A stretch of DNA of 37,882 nucleotides from Silicimonas sp. (GTDB lineage: Bacteria; Pseudomonadota; Alphaproteobacteria; Rhodobacterales; Rhodobacteraceae). Shown here in pieces: positions 1 to 7,811 of the stretch. The notes under the pieces were generated by a model. It was not told where the DNA came from. It saw only the letters and a list, made by a program, of their open reading frames with translations, and searched no databases. The first letter of the stretch is position 1, and every line of letters begins with the position of its first letter. The position numbers and the translations under genes were made by a program. Where the stretch lies: positions 1 through 37,882 of the forward strand of contig JAJEAC010000107.1 of the NCBI GenBank assembly GCA_022824315.1, read 5' to 3'.

Positions 1-114
1 TGAATACGAGACCTCCAGCGAGCCCGTCCCTGCACACTTTCAGTCCTTGAGCCGACCACCGGTCGTGAAGCGGTCTTTCGAGATTGACCATTCGAATGTA
101 CACTTCCGGTCATC

Positions 115-462
115 ATGCAGACCAACGGACTCATCGCGCTCAAGAAACGCGCTGACTACCTCAAGGCCGCGGCCGGCATGCGTCGCACCACGCCCGGGTT
201 TGTTCTCCAAGCCCGAAACCGCGGCGAGGAGGAGCCGGAGAGCATTCGCGTTGGCATCACCTGCTCAAAGAAAGTGGGAAATGCCGTATCGCGCAATCAT
301 GCCAAAAGACGGCTTCGTGAAGTGGCGCGCCTGATATTGCCCGAGCATGGCCGGAACGGCTTTGACTACGTCCTGATCGGGCGTCGCCACGCGACGGCCA
401 GTCGCGACTTCGCGACAATGCTCGAAGACCTGAAACATGCTCTGGCGAAGATCCACAAATGA
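115..462 (+). CDS. rnpA: Ribonuclease P protein component RnpA
   Basis: Protein subunit of RNase P, which binds the catalytic RNA and helps remove 5' leaders from precursor tRNAs in the cytoplasm. The 115-residue product has the usual family length. It carries the conserved basic RNR region at residues 54-69, including R60, N61, K64, R65, R66 and R68-E69, and the preceding GITCSKKVGNAVSR stretch. The N-terminal LKKRADYL is also typical. No strong ribosome binding site precedes the ATG, so translation may be coupled to an upstream rpmH, which normally lies just before rnpA and would be outside the window. The stop overlaps the yidD start by four bases (ATGA), indicating one transcript. Confidence 0.96.
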   Translation: MQTNGLIALKKRADYLKAAAGMRRTTPGFVLQARNRGEEEPESIRVGITCSKKVGNAVSRNHAKRRLREVARLILPEHGRNGFDYVLIGRRHATASRDFATMLEDLKHALAKIHK

Positions 463-683
463 GCCCGCTTGCCTGGATCCTGGCCCTGGCGGTCCGGACC
501 TACAGGCTGACACTCAGCCCGTGGATCGGGCATAATTGCCGCTTTCAGCCCACATGTTCGGAATACGCCCTTGAGGCGCTTGCAAGACACGGCGGATTCA
601 AGGGCGGCTGGATGGCGCTCAAGCGCATCCTTCGATGTCATCCATGGGGTGGATCCGGTATCGACAACGTGCCCGACCGGTGA
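459..683 (+). CDS. yidD: Membrane protein insertion efficiency factor YidD
   Basis: Small membrane-associated protein of the YidD/haemolytic-activity family, which in E. coli improves YidC-dependent insertion of inner-membrane proteins. The 74-residue product contains the family signature CRFQPTCSEYA at residues 27-37, the ALKRILRCHPW segment at 53-63 and the closing GGSGIDNVP. The N-terminal segment is short and amphipathic. The start overlaps the end of rnpA (ATGA). The usual rnpA-yidD-yidC linkage is broken here, because an accessory two-gene unit and ttcA separate yidD from yidC. Confidence 0.95.
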   Translation: MSPLAWILALAVRTYRLTLSPWIGHNCRFQPTCSEYALEALARHGGFKGGWMALKRILRCHPWGGSGIDNVPDR

Positions 684-786
684 TTTCACCGAACCAGAAT
701 TCGTGCATCGGAACGGTCGAAACCAGCGAAAATGCAGCGAGCCGGTTTCAGCGCTGCGTCCGCGCCGCAGCGGACAGGCACAGGTC

Positions 787-814
787 TTGACGGCCCGAAA
801 CGACGCGCCATAAG
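787..814 (+). promoter_or_regulatory. Candidate sigma-70 promoter for the HNH/PLD-NTPase unit
   Basis: TTGACG at 787-792 matches the -35 consensus at five of six positions, and CATAAG at 809-814 matches the -10 at four of six, with a 16-base spacer. Transcription would start near 820, giving the HNH gene at 833 a leader of about a dozen bases. The site lies in the 149-base gap after yidD and would let the accessory pair be expressed independently of rnpA-yidD. It was recognised by eye only. Confidence 0.4.
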
Positions 815-832
815 CGGCCATGCCAATTCAGC

Positions 833-1522
833 ATGAAAGCTGATCCCATGCAGCCAAATGAAGCCGATGGCACGTTCTGGGCACCACGAGAGTGTTTGCG
901 GTGTCCAATTCCCGAGACATTCGAGGCGGCGATGCTGCTCGATCGTGCCGTTGCCCTTCACATGGCCGGCAACCGCAACGAAGCCGCCTTCCTGATCCTG
1001 CAGACCGACAGGAAGGACATCAGGGCCTTCACGGAATCCCTTTGGGGGTCGAAGGCGGCGAACCCTGACCAGCCAACATACATCCGGTGGCGTCCTGTCT
1101 CTGGAATGCCTGAGCCGGCCGAAGCGGGCCTTGACCGAAAACGAAAGCCGAACCGCTCTGACGAGGACGCAATCGTGGACCGATGGGGTCGCCATTGCGT
1201 CTACTGCGGCGTGCCGCTGATCCGAAGCGCCGTACCGAAGGCGTTGCAGGCCGCTTATCCCGATCTCAGGATCTGGGGGTCCAGCAACAGGAACATCGAG
1301 CAGCACGCCGCTTTCCAGTTGACGTGGATGCAATTCGACCACGTCGTGCCCCACAGCCGGGGAGGACGAACCGACATCGAGAATGTCGTAGTGACGTGCG
1401 CGCCATGCAATTACGGGAAGGGAATCTACATGCTTGAGGAACTTGGCCTCATCGATCCACGATTGCGACCGGCAGTCCGAACGTCTTGGGACGGACTGGA
1501 ACGACTGCTCGTTGACGGCTGA
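833..1522 (+). CDS. HNH endonuclease
   Basis: Predicted zinc-stabilised HNH (beta-beta-alpha-metal) nuclease that would cut DNA. The C-terminal half of the 229-residue product holds the whole motif. A CxxC pair at C122/C125 and a second at C189/C192 should bind structural zinc. D169-H170 begins the catalytic HNH with VVPHSRGG, N184 is the middle Asn, and N193 follows the second pair. The segment between the two halves contains YPDLRIWGSSN and QHAAF, a pattern I associate with a widespread stand-alone HNH family. Residues 1-110 are not recognisable; they include another Cys pair (C21/C24) and a very basic linker (RKRKPNR). The PLD-NTPase gene follows after 40 bases, so the two probably share a transcript. 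An alternative start at 848 (Met6) is possible, since neither has a good ribosome binding site. The role in defence is inferred from context. Confidence 0.88.
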   Translation: MKADPMQPNEADGTFWAPRECLRCPIPETFEAAMLLDRAVALHMAGNRNEAAFLILQTDRKDIRAFTESLWGSKAANPDQPTYIRWRPVSGMPEPAEAGLDRKRKPNRSDEDAIVDRWGRHCVYCGVPLIRSAVPKALQAAYPDLRIWGSSNRNIEQHAAFQLTWMQFDHVVPHSRGGRTDIENVVVTCAPCNYGKGIYMLEELGLIDPRLRPAVRTSWDGLERLLVDG

Positions 1523-1562
1523 AGCGCTCTCCGGGTGCACAGGCCAATTGAGGACGAACCAG

Positions 1563-3602
1563 ATGTCAAAGCGCACGAAAATGCGAGATGCCGAGGACAC
1601 TGACACGCCCGAACTGTTCGGGTCGGACACGGCATGGGCGCCGACACAGGTGCTTGATGCACAGGCCTTGGGAGTACGTCATTTCAGTCTCGAAGAGTTC
1701 GCGCGGTATCGGTGCATTCGGATCCTCACCTATTCGGCGAGCGTTCCAATGCTCGCATCGCTGCTCGACCGGTTCGAAGATGCAAGTGTCGAGGTGGTGA
1801 TGGGCCATTCGCGAACCGTGAATGACATGGCCGCGCTCATTGCGCTGCAGACGGTCGCGATGGAGGATGTTCGCAAGGCGCTCCAGAGCATTTCCGCGTC
1901 GCGCCGGGAGGAAATTCTCGAGCGCATTCGCAGCGGCAGATTGCGGGTGTGGGTGGTCGAGGGGCATGTTTCACACGCGAAGATCTTCCTGCTCTCAGAC
2001 GGGCCGGATGGCGGCCGCTCCGTGCTGACCGGCTCGGCCAACTTCTCGACATCGGCGTTGCTCGGCGATCAGCATGAAGTGCTCATGCGGTTCAATGACG
2101 AACTCGCTTGGGACCATTTCGAGGGCCAGTATCGACGCGTCCGGGATCATGCATCCGCCGAAATCCCGCTCGCGAAGCTTGCCGAAGACCGGCGCGACCC
2201 GGCAGAAGGCATGTCACCGGTCGAAGCGCCGGTTCTGGCACCCGACCGCGGGTTGCAGGTAATTCAGATCGCGAAACCGGCAGAGGCCGAGGAGTCGGTC
2301 GAGCGGGGACGTCGGCTGGAGAGGATTTACGACCTGGTGCTGCCGGCACTGCGCAAGGAAAAGCCGAAAACCGACAAGATGAGGGTCAGGCTGGACGCCT
2401 CGGTACGCAAGCGGTTCTCCGGGATGATCCGGCGCCAGACCAGAGGTCAGGCTGCCATCCACCCCACCTTCTCCCTTGACCTGGACAGGCGGCAAGCCAC
2501 CGTCTCCGGCGCCGACTGGCCGCTCGACAGCGAGGACGAGCATGTGAGCCGGGATGCCGCCGCGCTGGTGAGCTTCTGGGAAACCTATGGCGAGGCCTTT
2601 CGCGGCGACGTCGGGAAATTGCAGAAGGACTATTTTGTCTTTCTGTGCTGGATCTTCTTCTCGCCGCTCATTTGCACATTGCGTCGCCAGGCTGCGATCG
2701 AGGACCGGGATGTCATCCGCTATCCCAGGGTCGGGATCATCTATGGCAAGTCCAACTCCGGGAAGACGCAGCTCGTGGACATCGCGGGAAAGTTCATGTT
2801 TGCGGACGACTTCCCGAGCGCGGTCCGGACGCCGATGACGGGCTTGGTGCTGCGCGAGATCGACGCGTCATTCCGACGCATGCCCGCCTTCTTTGACGAT
2901 ATCGGCTGGCGTCGGTTTCGGGACCATGCGCCGGAATTCATCAAGGACGAAACCCTGCCGCCCCACGACGAGAGCCCGTGCATGGTGGTCTCGATGAACG
3001 CCCGGGTCGGCGCATTCCCGGACGAAGTCGCAAAGCGCTGCCTCCTGATCTACAGCTCTGCCTCACTCCCAAGCGAAGACGAAGATGGTCGCATCACCAT
3101 GGCCGACCGGCTGGCCACGATCGTGCCCACCACACATCTCTACCGACGCTATCTGAGCACGGTGCTGGACCGCCTCGACACGGACGGTACCGACTGGCTT
3201 CGGCTGTCTTCCGAAGTCCTGTCAAGCATCCTGATCGAGTGTGGCCACGATCCTGCATGGGCGAACCCGGTCACCTGGCAGGAGTATGCGTCCACGCGGT
3301 ACGATGCCCTGCGCGAGCAGTTGCGCAGCCTTCTCGATCCCGCGCGGCGCCAGGCAGCCCGTCCGGCCACCGACAGCGAGGGCTGGTTTGCCGAGGGAGG
3401 CAAGGTCTGGATCCGGGTCGGAACCAACAGTTTCGGACATCCCGACTTCGAGTGGCGAGATCTGCCGACCTACATGCTGCACGAACACGAGAGCCGCGCG
3501 GCCGAGTTCGTGCTTGATGTCACGGCGGTCGAGAATTTCCTGGGCGCAAGACTTGAGCAACCACGCTGGCGTTTCCCGTTTCGGCTGCGGTCCGCCAGAT
3601 AG
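1563..3602 (+). CDS. PLD-family nuclease fused to a P-loop NTPase (candidate defence effector)
   Basis: A 679-residue fusion with no named family that I can assign. Residues about 35-195 look like a single phospholipase-D-type nuclease domain: H138-A-K140, then GSANFS at 157-162 with N160, then E172. The Asp usual four residues after the Lys is replaced by S145, with D146 next to it. One such motif implies an active site formed by a dimer, as in PLD nucleases such as Nuc and BfiI. Residues 200-340 form a basic linker region. Residues about 388-500 are a P-loop ATPase: Walker A GKSNSGKT at 395-402, Walker B AFFDDI at 442-447, a sensor-like VVSMNA with N479, and K491-R492 as a possible finger. 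That order resembles superfamily-3 helicase or D5-type NTPases. Residues 500-679 are unassigned. The ATG at 1563 is chosen over an upstream in-frame ATG at 1434 because GAGGA lies about ten bases before it and the longer start would run into the HNH gene. Confidence 0.85.
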   Translation: MSKRTKMRDAEDTDTPELFGSDTAWAPTQVLDAQALGVRHFSLEEFARYRCIRILTYSASVPMLASLLDRFEDASVEVVMGHSRTVNDMAALIALQTVAMEDVRKALQSISASRREEILERIRSGRLRVWVVEGHVSHAKIFLLSDGPDGGRSVLTGSANFSTSALLGDQHEVLMRFNDELAWDHFEGQYRRVRDHASAEIPLAKLAEDRRDPAEGMSPVEAPVLAPDRGLQVIQIAKPAEAEESVERGRRLERIYDLVLPALRKEKPKTDKMRVRLDASVRKRFSGMIRRQTRGQAAIHPTFSLDLDRRQATVSGADWPLDSEDEHVSRDAAALVSFWETYGEAFRGDVGKLQKDYFVFLCWIFFSPLICTLRRQAAIEDRDVIRYPRVGIIYGKSNSGKTQLVDIAGKFMFADDFPSAVRTPMTGLVLREIDASFRRMPAFFDDIGWRRFRDHAPEFIKDETLPPHDESPCMVVSMNARVGAFPDEVAKRCLLIYSSASLPSEDEDGRITMADRLATIVPTTHLYRRYLSTVLDRLDTDGTDWLRLSSEVLSSILIECGHDPAWANPVTWQEYASTRYDALREQLRSLLDPARRQAARPATDSEGWFAEGGKVWIRVGTNSFGHPDFEWRDLPTYMLHEHESRAAEFVLDVTAVENFLGARLEQPRWRFPFRLRSAR

Positions 3603-4075
3603 TCGGCCCGCGCCAAGCCGCGTCCCGCCCTTTGTCGTTGGGTGCCATCAAGGAGTCGCAGCCCAGAGTTGCAGACATGCTTCGCGACGGGGAGTCCTGC
3701 CCTTTGCACTTCGCACCCTTCGCTATGAGCGTGGCGTTCCGATTAAGGCGACGCAGGTGTCTGGAACCGGCGCAGTTCGCACCTTGCCGGAATCGCGCGA
3801 TCGGAACAGGACCAACTCAACTGCGGGCTGACCGTGCCGGGTGAGGACGAAGCGCTCGCCCACCTGTCCGCGCCGACGCAGTCGCGGAAAGCGTGTCCTC
3901 GCCTCAGAACGCCAATTTCCGATGCAGTCACACCCTCCTGTGCCAGTGCGTGCAAACCAATTACCGCCTGATCCAAGCTGCCTGCAAGGCCAACTACACG
4001 AGACGGGCATTGTCAGACGGGAAGCAAGACGTGCCGTCCCTTGTCCTGCAATCCTGAATTCACTATTGCCACACC
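3603..4075. other. Intergenic stretch holding only a decayed antitoxin
   Basis: This stretch of 473 bases separates the PLD-NTPase gene from ttcA. The only recognisable element is the Phd-like pseudogene on the minus strand. The part nearest 3603-3720 shows no protein family in any frame, no strong hairpin followed by thymines, and no tRNA. The last 100 bases before ttcA contain no convincing promoter or ribosome binding site. It is probably the worn edge of the accessory insertion. Confidence 0.5.
3723..3931 (-). pseudogene. Frameshifted Phd/YefM-type antitoxin remnant
   Basis: On the minus strand, a GTG at 3931 begins MTASEIGV in one frame. A different frame continues from 3905 with EARTRFPRL and then GERFVLTRHGQPAVELV. 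Together these reproduce the N-terminal pattern of Phd-type antitoxins, which usually reads EIGVxEAKxRxSEL followed by GExxxxTRHGxPxAxLV. The junction near 3905-3908 needs a one-base insertion, or the loss of two bases, to restore one frame. After VELV the sequence loses similarity and stops at 3725-3723. No toxin partner is visible downstream at 3603-3720. An intact alternative frame for the whole antitoxin was not found, so I call it a broken gene; a sequencing error is the other explanation for the shift. Confidence 0.6.
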
Positions 4076-4954
4076 ATGCTTGACGAGGCTGACGACATCC
4101 ATCCGCTCTTTCACGGCGCACCTTCGACAACCGAATTCCGAAAGCTCCGAAAGCGCATCGTCCGCAACGTGCGCGAGGCAATCGAGCAATATGGAATGAT
4201 CGAACGCGGCACACGCTGGCTGATCTGTCTTTCGGGCGGCAAAGACAGCTACACGCTCCTCGCTGCGCTGCATGAACTCAAGTGGCGCGGACTCCTGCCG
4301 GTGGACATGCTTGCCTGCAACCTGGATCAAGGACAGCCGGGCTTTCCGTCAACCGTACTGCCGGAATTCCTCGACCGCATGCAGGTCCCTCACAGGATCG
4401 AGTTCCAGGATACCTTTTCCATCGTCACCGAGAAAGTCCCGGCCAACAAGACATACTGCGCACTCTGCTCTCGGCTGAGGCGGGGACATCTCTATCGCAT
4501 TGCCCGCGAAGAGGGGTGCTCGGCGATCGTGCTCGGCCACCACCGAGATGACATTCTCGAGACCTTCTTCATGAACCTCTTCCATGGCGGCCGGCTGGCG
4601 ACGATGCCGCCGAAACTCCTGAACGAGGAAGGCGACCTGCTTGTCTGTCGCCCGCTTTCCCATGTGGCGGAGGCTGACTGCGCACGTTTTGCCGCAGCGA
4701 TGAACTACCCCATCATTCCCTGCGACCTGTGCGGTAGCCAGGACGGGTTGCAGCGCCAGCAGGTCAAGGCGATTCTGGATGATTGGGAAAGGAACGCGCC
4801 CGGTCGGCGGCAGGTCATGTTCCGCGCGCTGATGAACGCGCGGCCGTCGCACCTTCTCGATCCCCGGCTCTTCGATTTCACGGCGCTTGCCATCAAGCCC
4901 AAGGACACCAATGGCGTCGATCAACGTGGATTCTCGGCGGTCCCATCGCCCTGA
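4076..4954 (+). CDS. ttcA: tRNA 2-thiocytidine(32) synthetase TtcA
   Basis: Cytoplasmic ATP-dependent enzyme that adds sulfur to cytidine 32 of tRNA, using a [4Fe-4S] cluster. The 292-residue product has the PP-loop SGGKDS at residues 53-58. The cluster-binding CxxC pair is C128/C131, and the third cysteine is C219 in CDLCGSQD, close to the E. coli spacing (122, 125, 222). [16 protein letters not shown] at 154-169 is a further family signature. The start is the first ATG; its ribosome binding site is weak. It lies between the accessory unit and yidC, on the same strand. A sulfur donor gene is not in the window. Confidence 0.95.
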   Translation: MLDEADDIHPLFHGAPSTTEFRKLRKRIVRNVREAIEQYGMIERGTRWLICLSGGKDSYTLLAALHELKWRGLLPVDMLACNLDQGQPGFPSTVLPEFLDRMQVPHRIEFQDTFSIVTEKVPANKTYCALCSRLRRGHLYRIAREEGCSAIVLGHHRDDILETFFMNLFHGGRLATMPPKLLNEEGDLLVCRPLSHVAEADCARFAAAMNYPIIPCDLCGSQDGLQRQQVKAILDDWERNAPGRRQVMFRALMNARPSHLLDPRLFDFTALAIKPKDTNGVDQRGFSAVPSP

Positions 4955-5810
4955 AGCACTCCGTCAAATACCCACCTTCCCTGCCTCGGTCTCTCCGGCG
5001 GGCGTTTCTGCTGCAGCCCGCCCCATTCGGGGGGACGCAGATCCCGAGCGCTTCAAGCTGATCTCGTGACATCCGGACAAGCGAATCATCCCACGACCGG
5101 CCAGCCTGCCAAGACCAATCAACGAGGCGTCGAACACTGCGTCAAAACTGCCGTTGATCGCCCTCTTGGCGAATTTGCCCACGAACGGCCTGAACACCCG
5201 TTCTCCATGACGTGACATTCACGGATTGCGCGACTGCGCAAAGGCGGTTGGGAGACAGGGTCCTGTTTGGCGGAACCGCTTGCGTTCGTGCCTTCGGCAA
5301 ACTCTGCACGCTGAGTTCGGCTGGAACAATCGTTCCAACGCCCGCTCACATGCCAGAAAGCAGGTCGCGCCAATCCCTGATCGCGTATCCGCATGCCGGA
5401 CGACATCGCACCTGCAACTGGAAGGCATCGCAGATGCTTGGCCGCGAATGGCGCGACTCCGTCTCGCTGCAGGGAAGAGGTCAAGACGCCCCGTCGGCGA
5501 TCAAGCCGTTTGCCGGCCTCGGCCGAGGCCTGGACCTGACATCTGGCTCAGCGTGGACATGGCCGCGGAAACAAGGCCGACCAAGGTCTCGCAGTGTTCC
5601 AGCAAGACGACGGCGAGCGGCACCTTGACGGGACTCCTCCTCGCGCCCGGGCAGTGGGCCCAATTGTGATGCCGTTTTCCGGCGGAGGCCAAACGGATTG
5701 CAGGCTTCCCTGCATGCGGCGTCAACCGGGCTCCGTACCAAAACGCCTTGACCTTTTGGTCGCCGGACTATTGAACCACGAACGCGGTTTGGGAAACTCC
5801 GGAAGCGACC
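4955..5810. other. 856-base gap without a recognised gene
   Basis: Open frames of 60-147 codons exist on both strands, but none shows a family motif, and they overlap each other in the manner of GC-rich chance frames. A minus-strand frame at 4964-5218 has a fairly protein-like composition (GKFAKRAINGSFDAVFDAS) but no family I know. A small palindrome, TGGAAC-AATC-GTTCCA, lies at 5322-5337. No tRNA, insertion-sequence end or repeat array was seen. The right end probably holds the yidC promoter. Confidence 0.5.
5748..5776 (+). promoter_or_regulatory. Possible yidC promoter
   Basis: TTGACC at 5748-5753 is a good -35 element. With a 17-base spacer, the -10 would be TTGAAC at 5771-5776, which matches the consensus poorly. 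It sits about 35 bases before the yidC start. The long gap before yidC makes a local promoter likely, but this particular assignment is weak. Confidence 0.25.
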
Positions 5811-7811
5811 ATGGACGATCAGAACAAGAACTTGATCCTCGCGATGGTACTGAGCTCCCTTGTGCTGGTCACATGGATGATTTTCTTTGCGCCGGAGCCG
5901 GTCGAGGCCCCGGGAACCCAGCCAACGGACGCTTCCGCCACTGGCACAGCAGACAGTCGGACAACGATTCCCGGTGCCGAATCCGGCGCTGAGGCCACTG
6001 CTGCGGCACCGCAGGGATCCACGAACGAGTCACCCGAAGCCGACCGCATTCCGATCGAGACTCCAAATGTACAGGGATCCGTTTCGCTGGCGGGCGGCCG
6101 CATCGACCAGCTTTCGCTTCACAACTATCACGCCACGCTGGATCCCTCAGCCGAGCAGGTCACGCTGTTTGCTCCCGTCGGCACGCAGCACCCCTACTAC
6201 GCGGTGTTCGGCTGGGTTCCCGGCGGTGCGCTTGGCCCCGACGACGTGCCCGCAACCGACACGATATGGAAACTGGACAGCGGGACGACGCTTGCGCCCG
6301 GAGCACCCCTGACGCTTCGCTGGGACAGCCCGTCAGGCCTGGTCTTTCGGCGCCAGATAGAAATTGATGACCGCTTTCTGTTCACCGTAACGCAGACAGT
6401 CGAGAATCCAACCAGTCAGGAGGTCCGCCTCGCCCCATACGGTCTCGTGGAACGCCACGGCGAACCTCAGGACCTCTCCGGCTTCTTCATCCTTCATGAG
6501 GGAGCGATTCGGCGGAACGACGGTCAGCTTGACGAAATAGACTACTCCGACATGCCGGATCTTGCCTACGATGACCGTTGGGGGCCGAGTGCGGACGTTG
6601 TCCAGGTCGAGTCCAGCGGGTGGGTGGGCTTTACCGATCACTACTGGATGACGGCGCTGATCCCGGAGCAGGGATCGCCCTTCACCAGTGTCGTCCAGTA
6701 CCGGCCCGACGTGGACATATACCGCACCGCAGCCCGAATGCCGACGGTGGCGGTTCCTCCGGATGGCACATCGAGTGCGACGACCCGCCTCTTTGCCGGG
6801 GCAAAGGAGTGGGACACGATTCGCGACTACGAAGCCGGTCGCCGAATCGAGGGCTTCCGCGACTCGCTTTACTATTTCATGGGCTTCGGCGGCGACGCGC
6901 AGGTCGAAGGCTTCATCGATTCCATCGACTGGGGCTGGTTCTATTTCCTGACCAAGCCCATCTTCTTCGCCCTGCACGAACTCAATTCCGTGATCGGCAA
7001 CACGGGTTGGGCAATCATCTGCCTGACCCTGCTGATCAAGGCACTGCTCTTCCCGCTGGCGCGGAAGTCATACGTCTCGATGGCCCGAATGAAGGAACTG
7101 CAGCCCGAGATGCAGGAGTTGAAGGAACGCGTCGGCGACGACCGCCAGAAGATGCAGCAGGAAATGATGGCGCTCTACAAGAAGGAAAAGGTCAATCCCG
7201 CCGCCGGATGCCTGCCCATTCTTCTGCAGATCCCGATCTTCTTTTCGCTCTACAAGGTGATCTTTGTCACGATCGAGCTTCGCCACGCCCCGTGGTTCGG
7301 ACCGTTTCAGGATCTGTCCGCCCCCGATCCGACATCCATCATGAACCTGTTCGGCGTCCTCCCGTTCCCGGCGCCCGGACCCGACACCATTCTCAGCCTG
7401 ATATTCATCGGCATCCTGCCGATCATCCTCGGTGTCTCCATGTGGATGCAGCAAAAGCTGAACCCGGCCCCTACGGATCCGACCCAACAGATGATCTTCG
7501 CGTGGATGCCCTGGATTTTCATGTTCATGCTCGGCAGTTTCGCAAGCGGGCTCGTGATCTACTGGATCGCCAACAACGTGATCACCTTTGCCCAGCAGTA
7601 CATCATCATGCGGGGGCACGGATACCGGCCGGACATCTGGGGCAACATTCGCGGAACGACAAAGTCCCCCGAACCCGCCGCCGCCAAGAATGACGGTGCA
7701 TCGAAAGCGGAAACGGAAGCAGATGAACCCGCGGATCAGTCGCCGGCAAAGCCTGCACACAAGCCGTCCCGAAAGCGCTCGGGCAGGAAGAAATCCCGCA
7801 AGAAGCGATGA
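5811..7811 (+). CDS. yidC: Membrane protein insertase YidC
   Basis: Inner-membrane insertase of the YidC/Oxa1/Alb3 family, acting alone or with SecYEG. The 666-residue product starts with one membrane segment (residues about 6-25), followed by a low-complexity Ala/Pro/Thr linker and a large periplasmic domain to about residue 350. The five-helix Oxa1 core runs from about 370 to 605. It includes LLIKALLFPL, the LQPEMQELKERVGDDRQKM coiled-coil loop, NPAAGCLPILLQIPIF and a final IYWIANNVITFAQQY helix. The groove position that is Arg366 in E. coli appears to be K410. The last 35 residues form a Lys/Arg-rich tail, which in this family can contact the ribosome. The stop overlaps the next gene by four bases. 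Confidence 0.97.
   Translation: MDDQNKNLILAMVLSSLVLVTWMIFFAPEPVEAPGTQPTDASATGTADSRTTIPGAESGAEATAAAPQGSTNESPEADRIPIETPNVQGSVSLAGGRIDQLSLHNYHATLDPSAEQVTLFAPVGTQHPYYAVFGWVPGGALGPDDVPATDTIWKLDSGTTLAPGAPLTLRWDSPSGLVFRRQIEIDDRFLFTVTQTVENPTSQEVRLAPYGLVERHGEPQDLSGFFILHEGAIRRNDGQLDEIDYSDMPDLAYDDRWGPSADVVQVESSGWVGFTDHYWMTALIPEQGSPFTSVVQYRPDVDIYRTAARMPTVAVPPDGTSSATTRLFAGAKEWDTIRDYEAGRRIEGFRDSLYYFMGFGGDAQVEGFIDSIDWGWFYFLTKPIFFALHELNSVIGNTGWAIICLTLLIKALLFPLARKSYVSMARMKELQPEMQELKERVGDDRQKMQQEMMALYKKEKVNPAAGCLPILLQIPIFFSLYKVIFVTIELRHAPWFGPFQDLSAPDPTSIMNLFGVLPFPAPGPDTILSLIFIGILPIILGVSMWMQQKLNPAPTDPTQQMIFAWMPWIFMFMLGSFASGLVIYWIANNVITFAQQYIIMRGHGYRPDIWGNIRGTTKSPEPAAAKNDGASKAETEADEPADQSPAKPAHKPSRKRSGRKKSRKKR

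Noticed and set aside
686..1630. A 314-codon minus-strand frame opposite the HNH gene
   Set aside because: The plus-strand HNH motif is unambiguous, and the antisense frame shows none.
5322..5337. Palindrome TGGAAC-AATC-GTTCCA as a regulator site
   Set aside because: It is far from any gene start and only six bases per arm, so it gives no support beyond chance.
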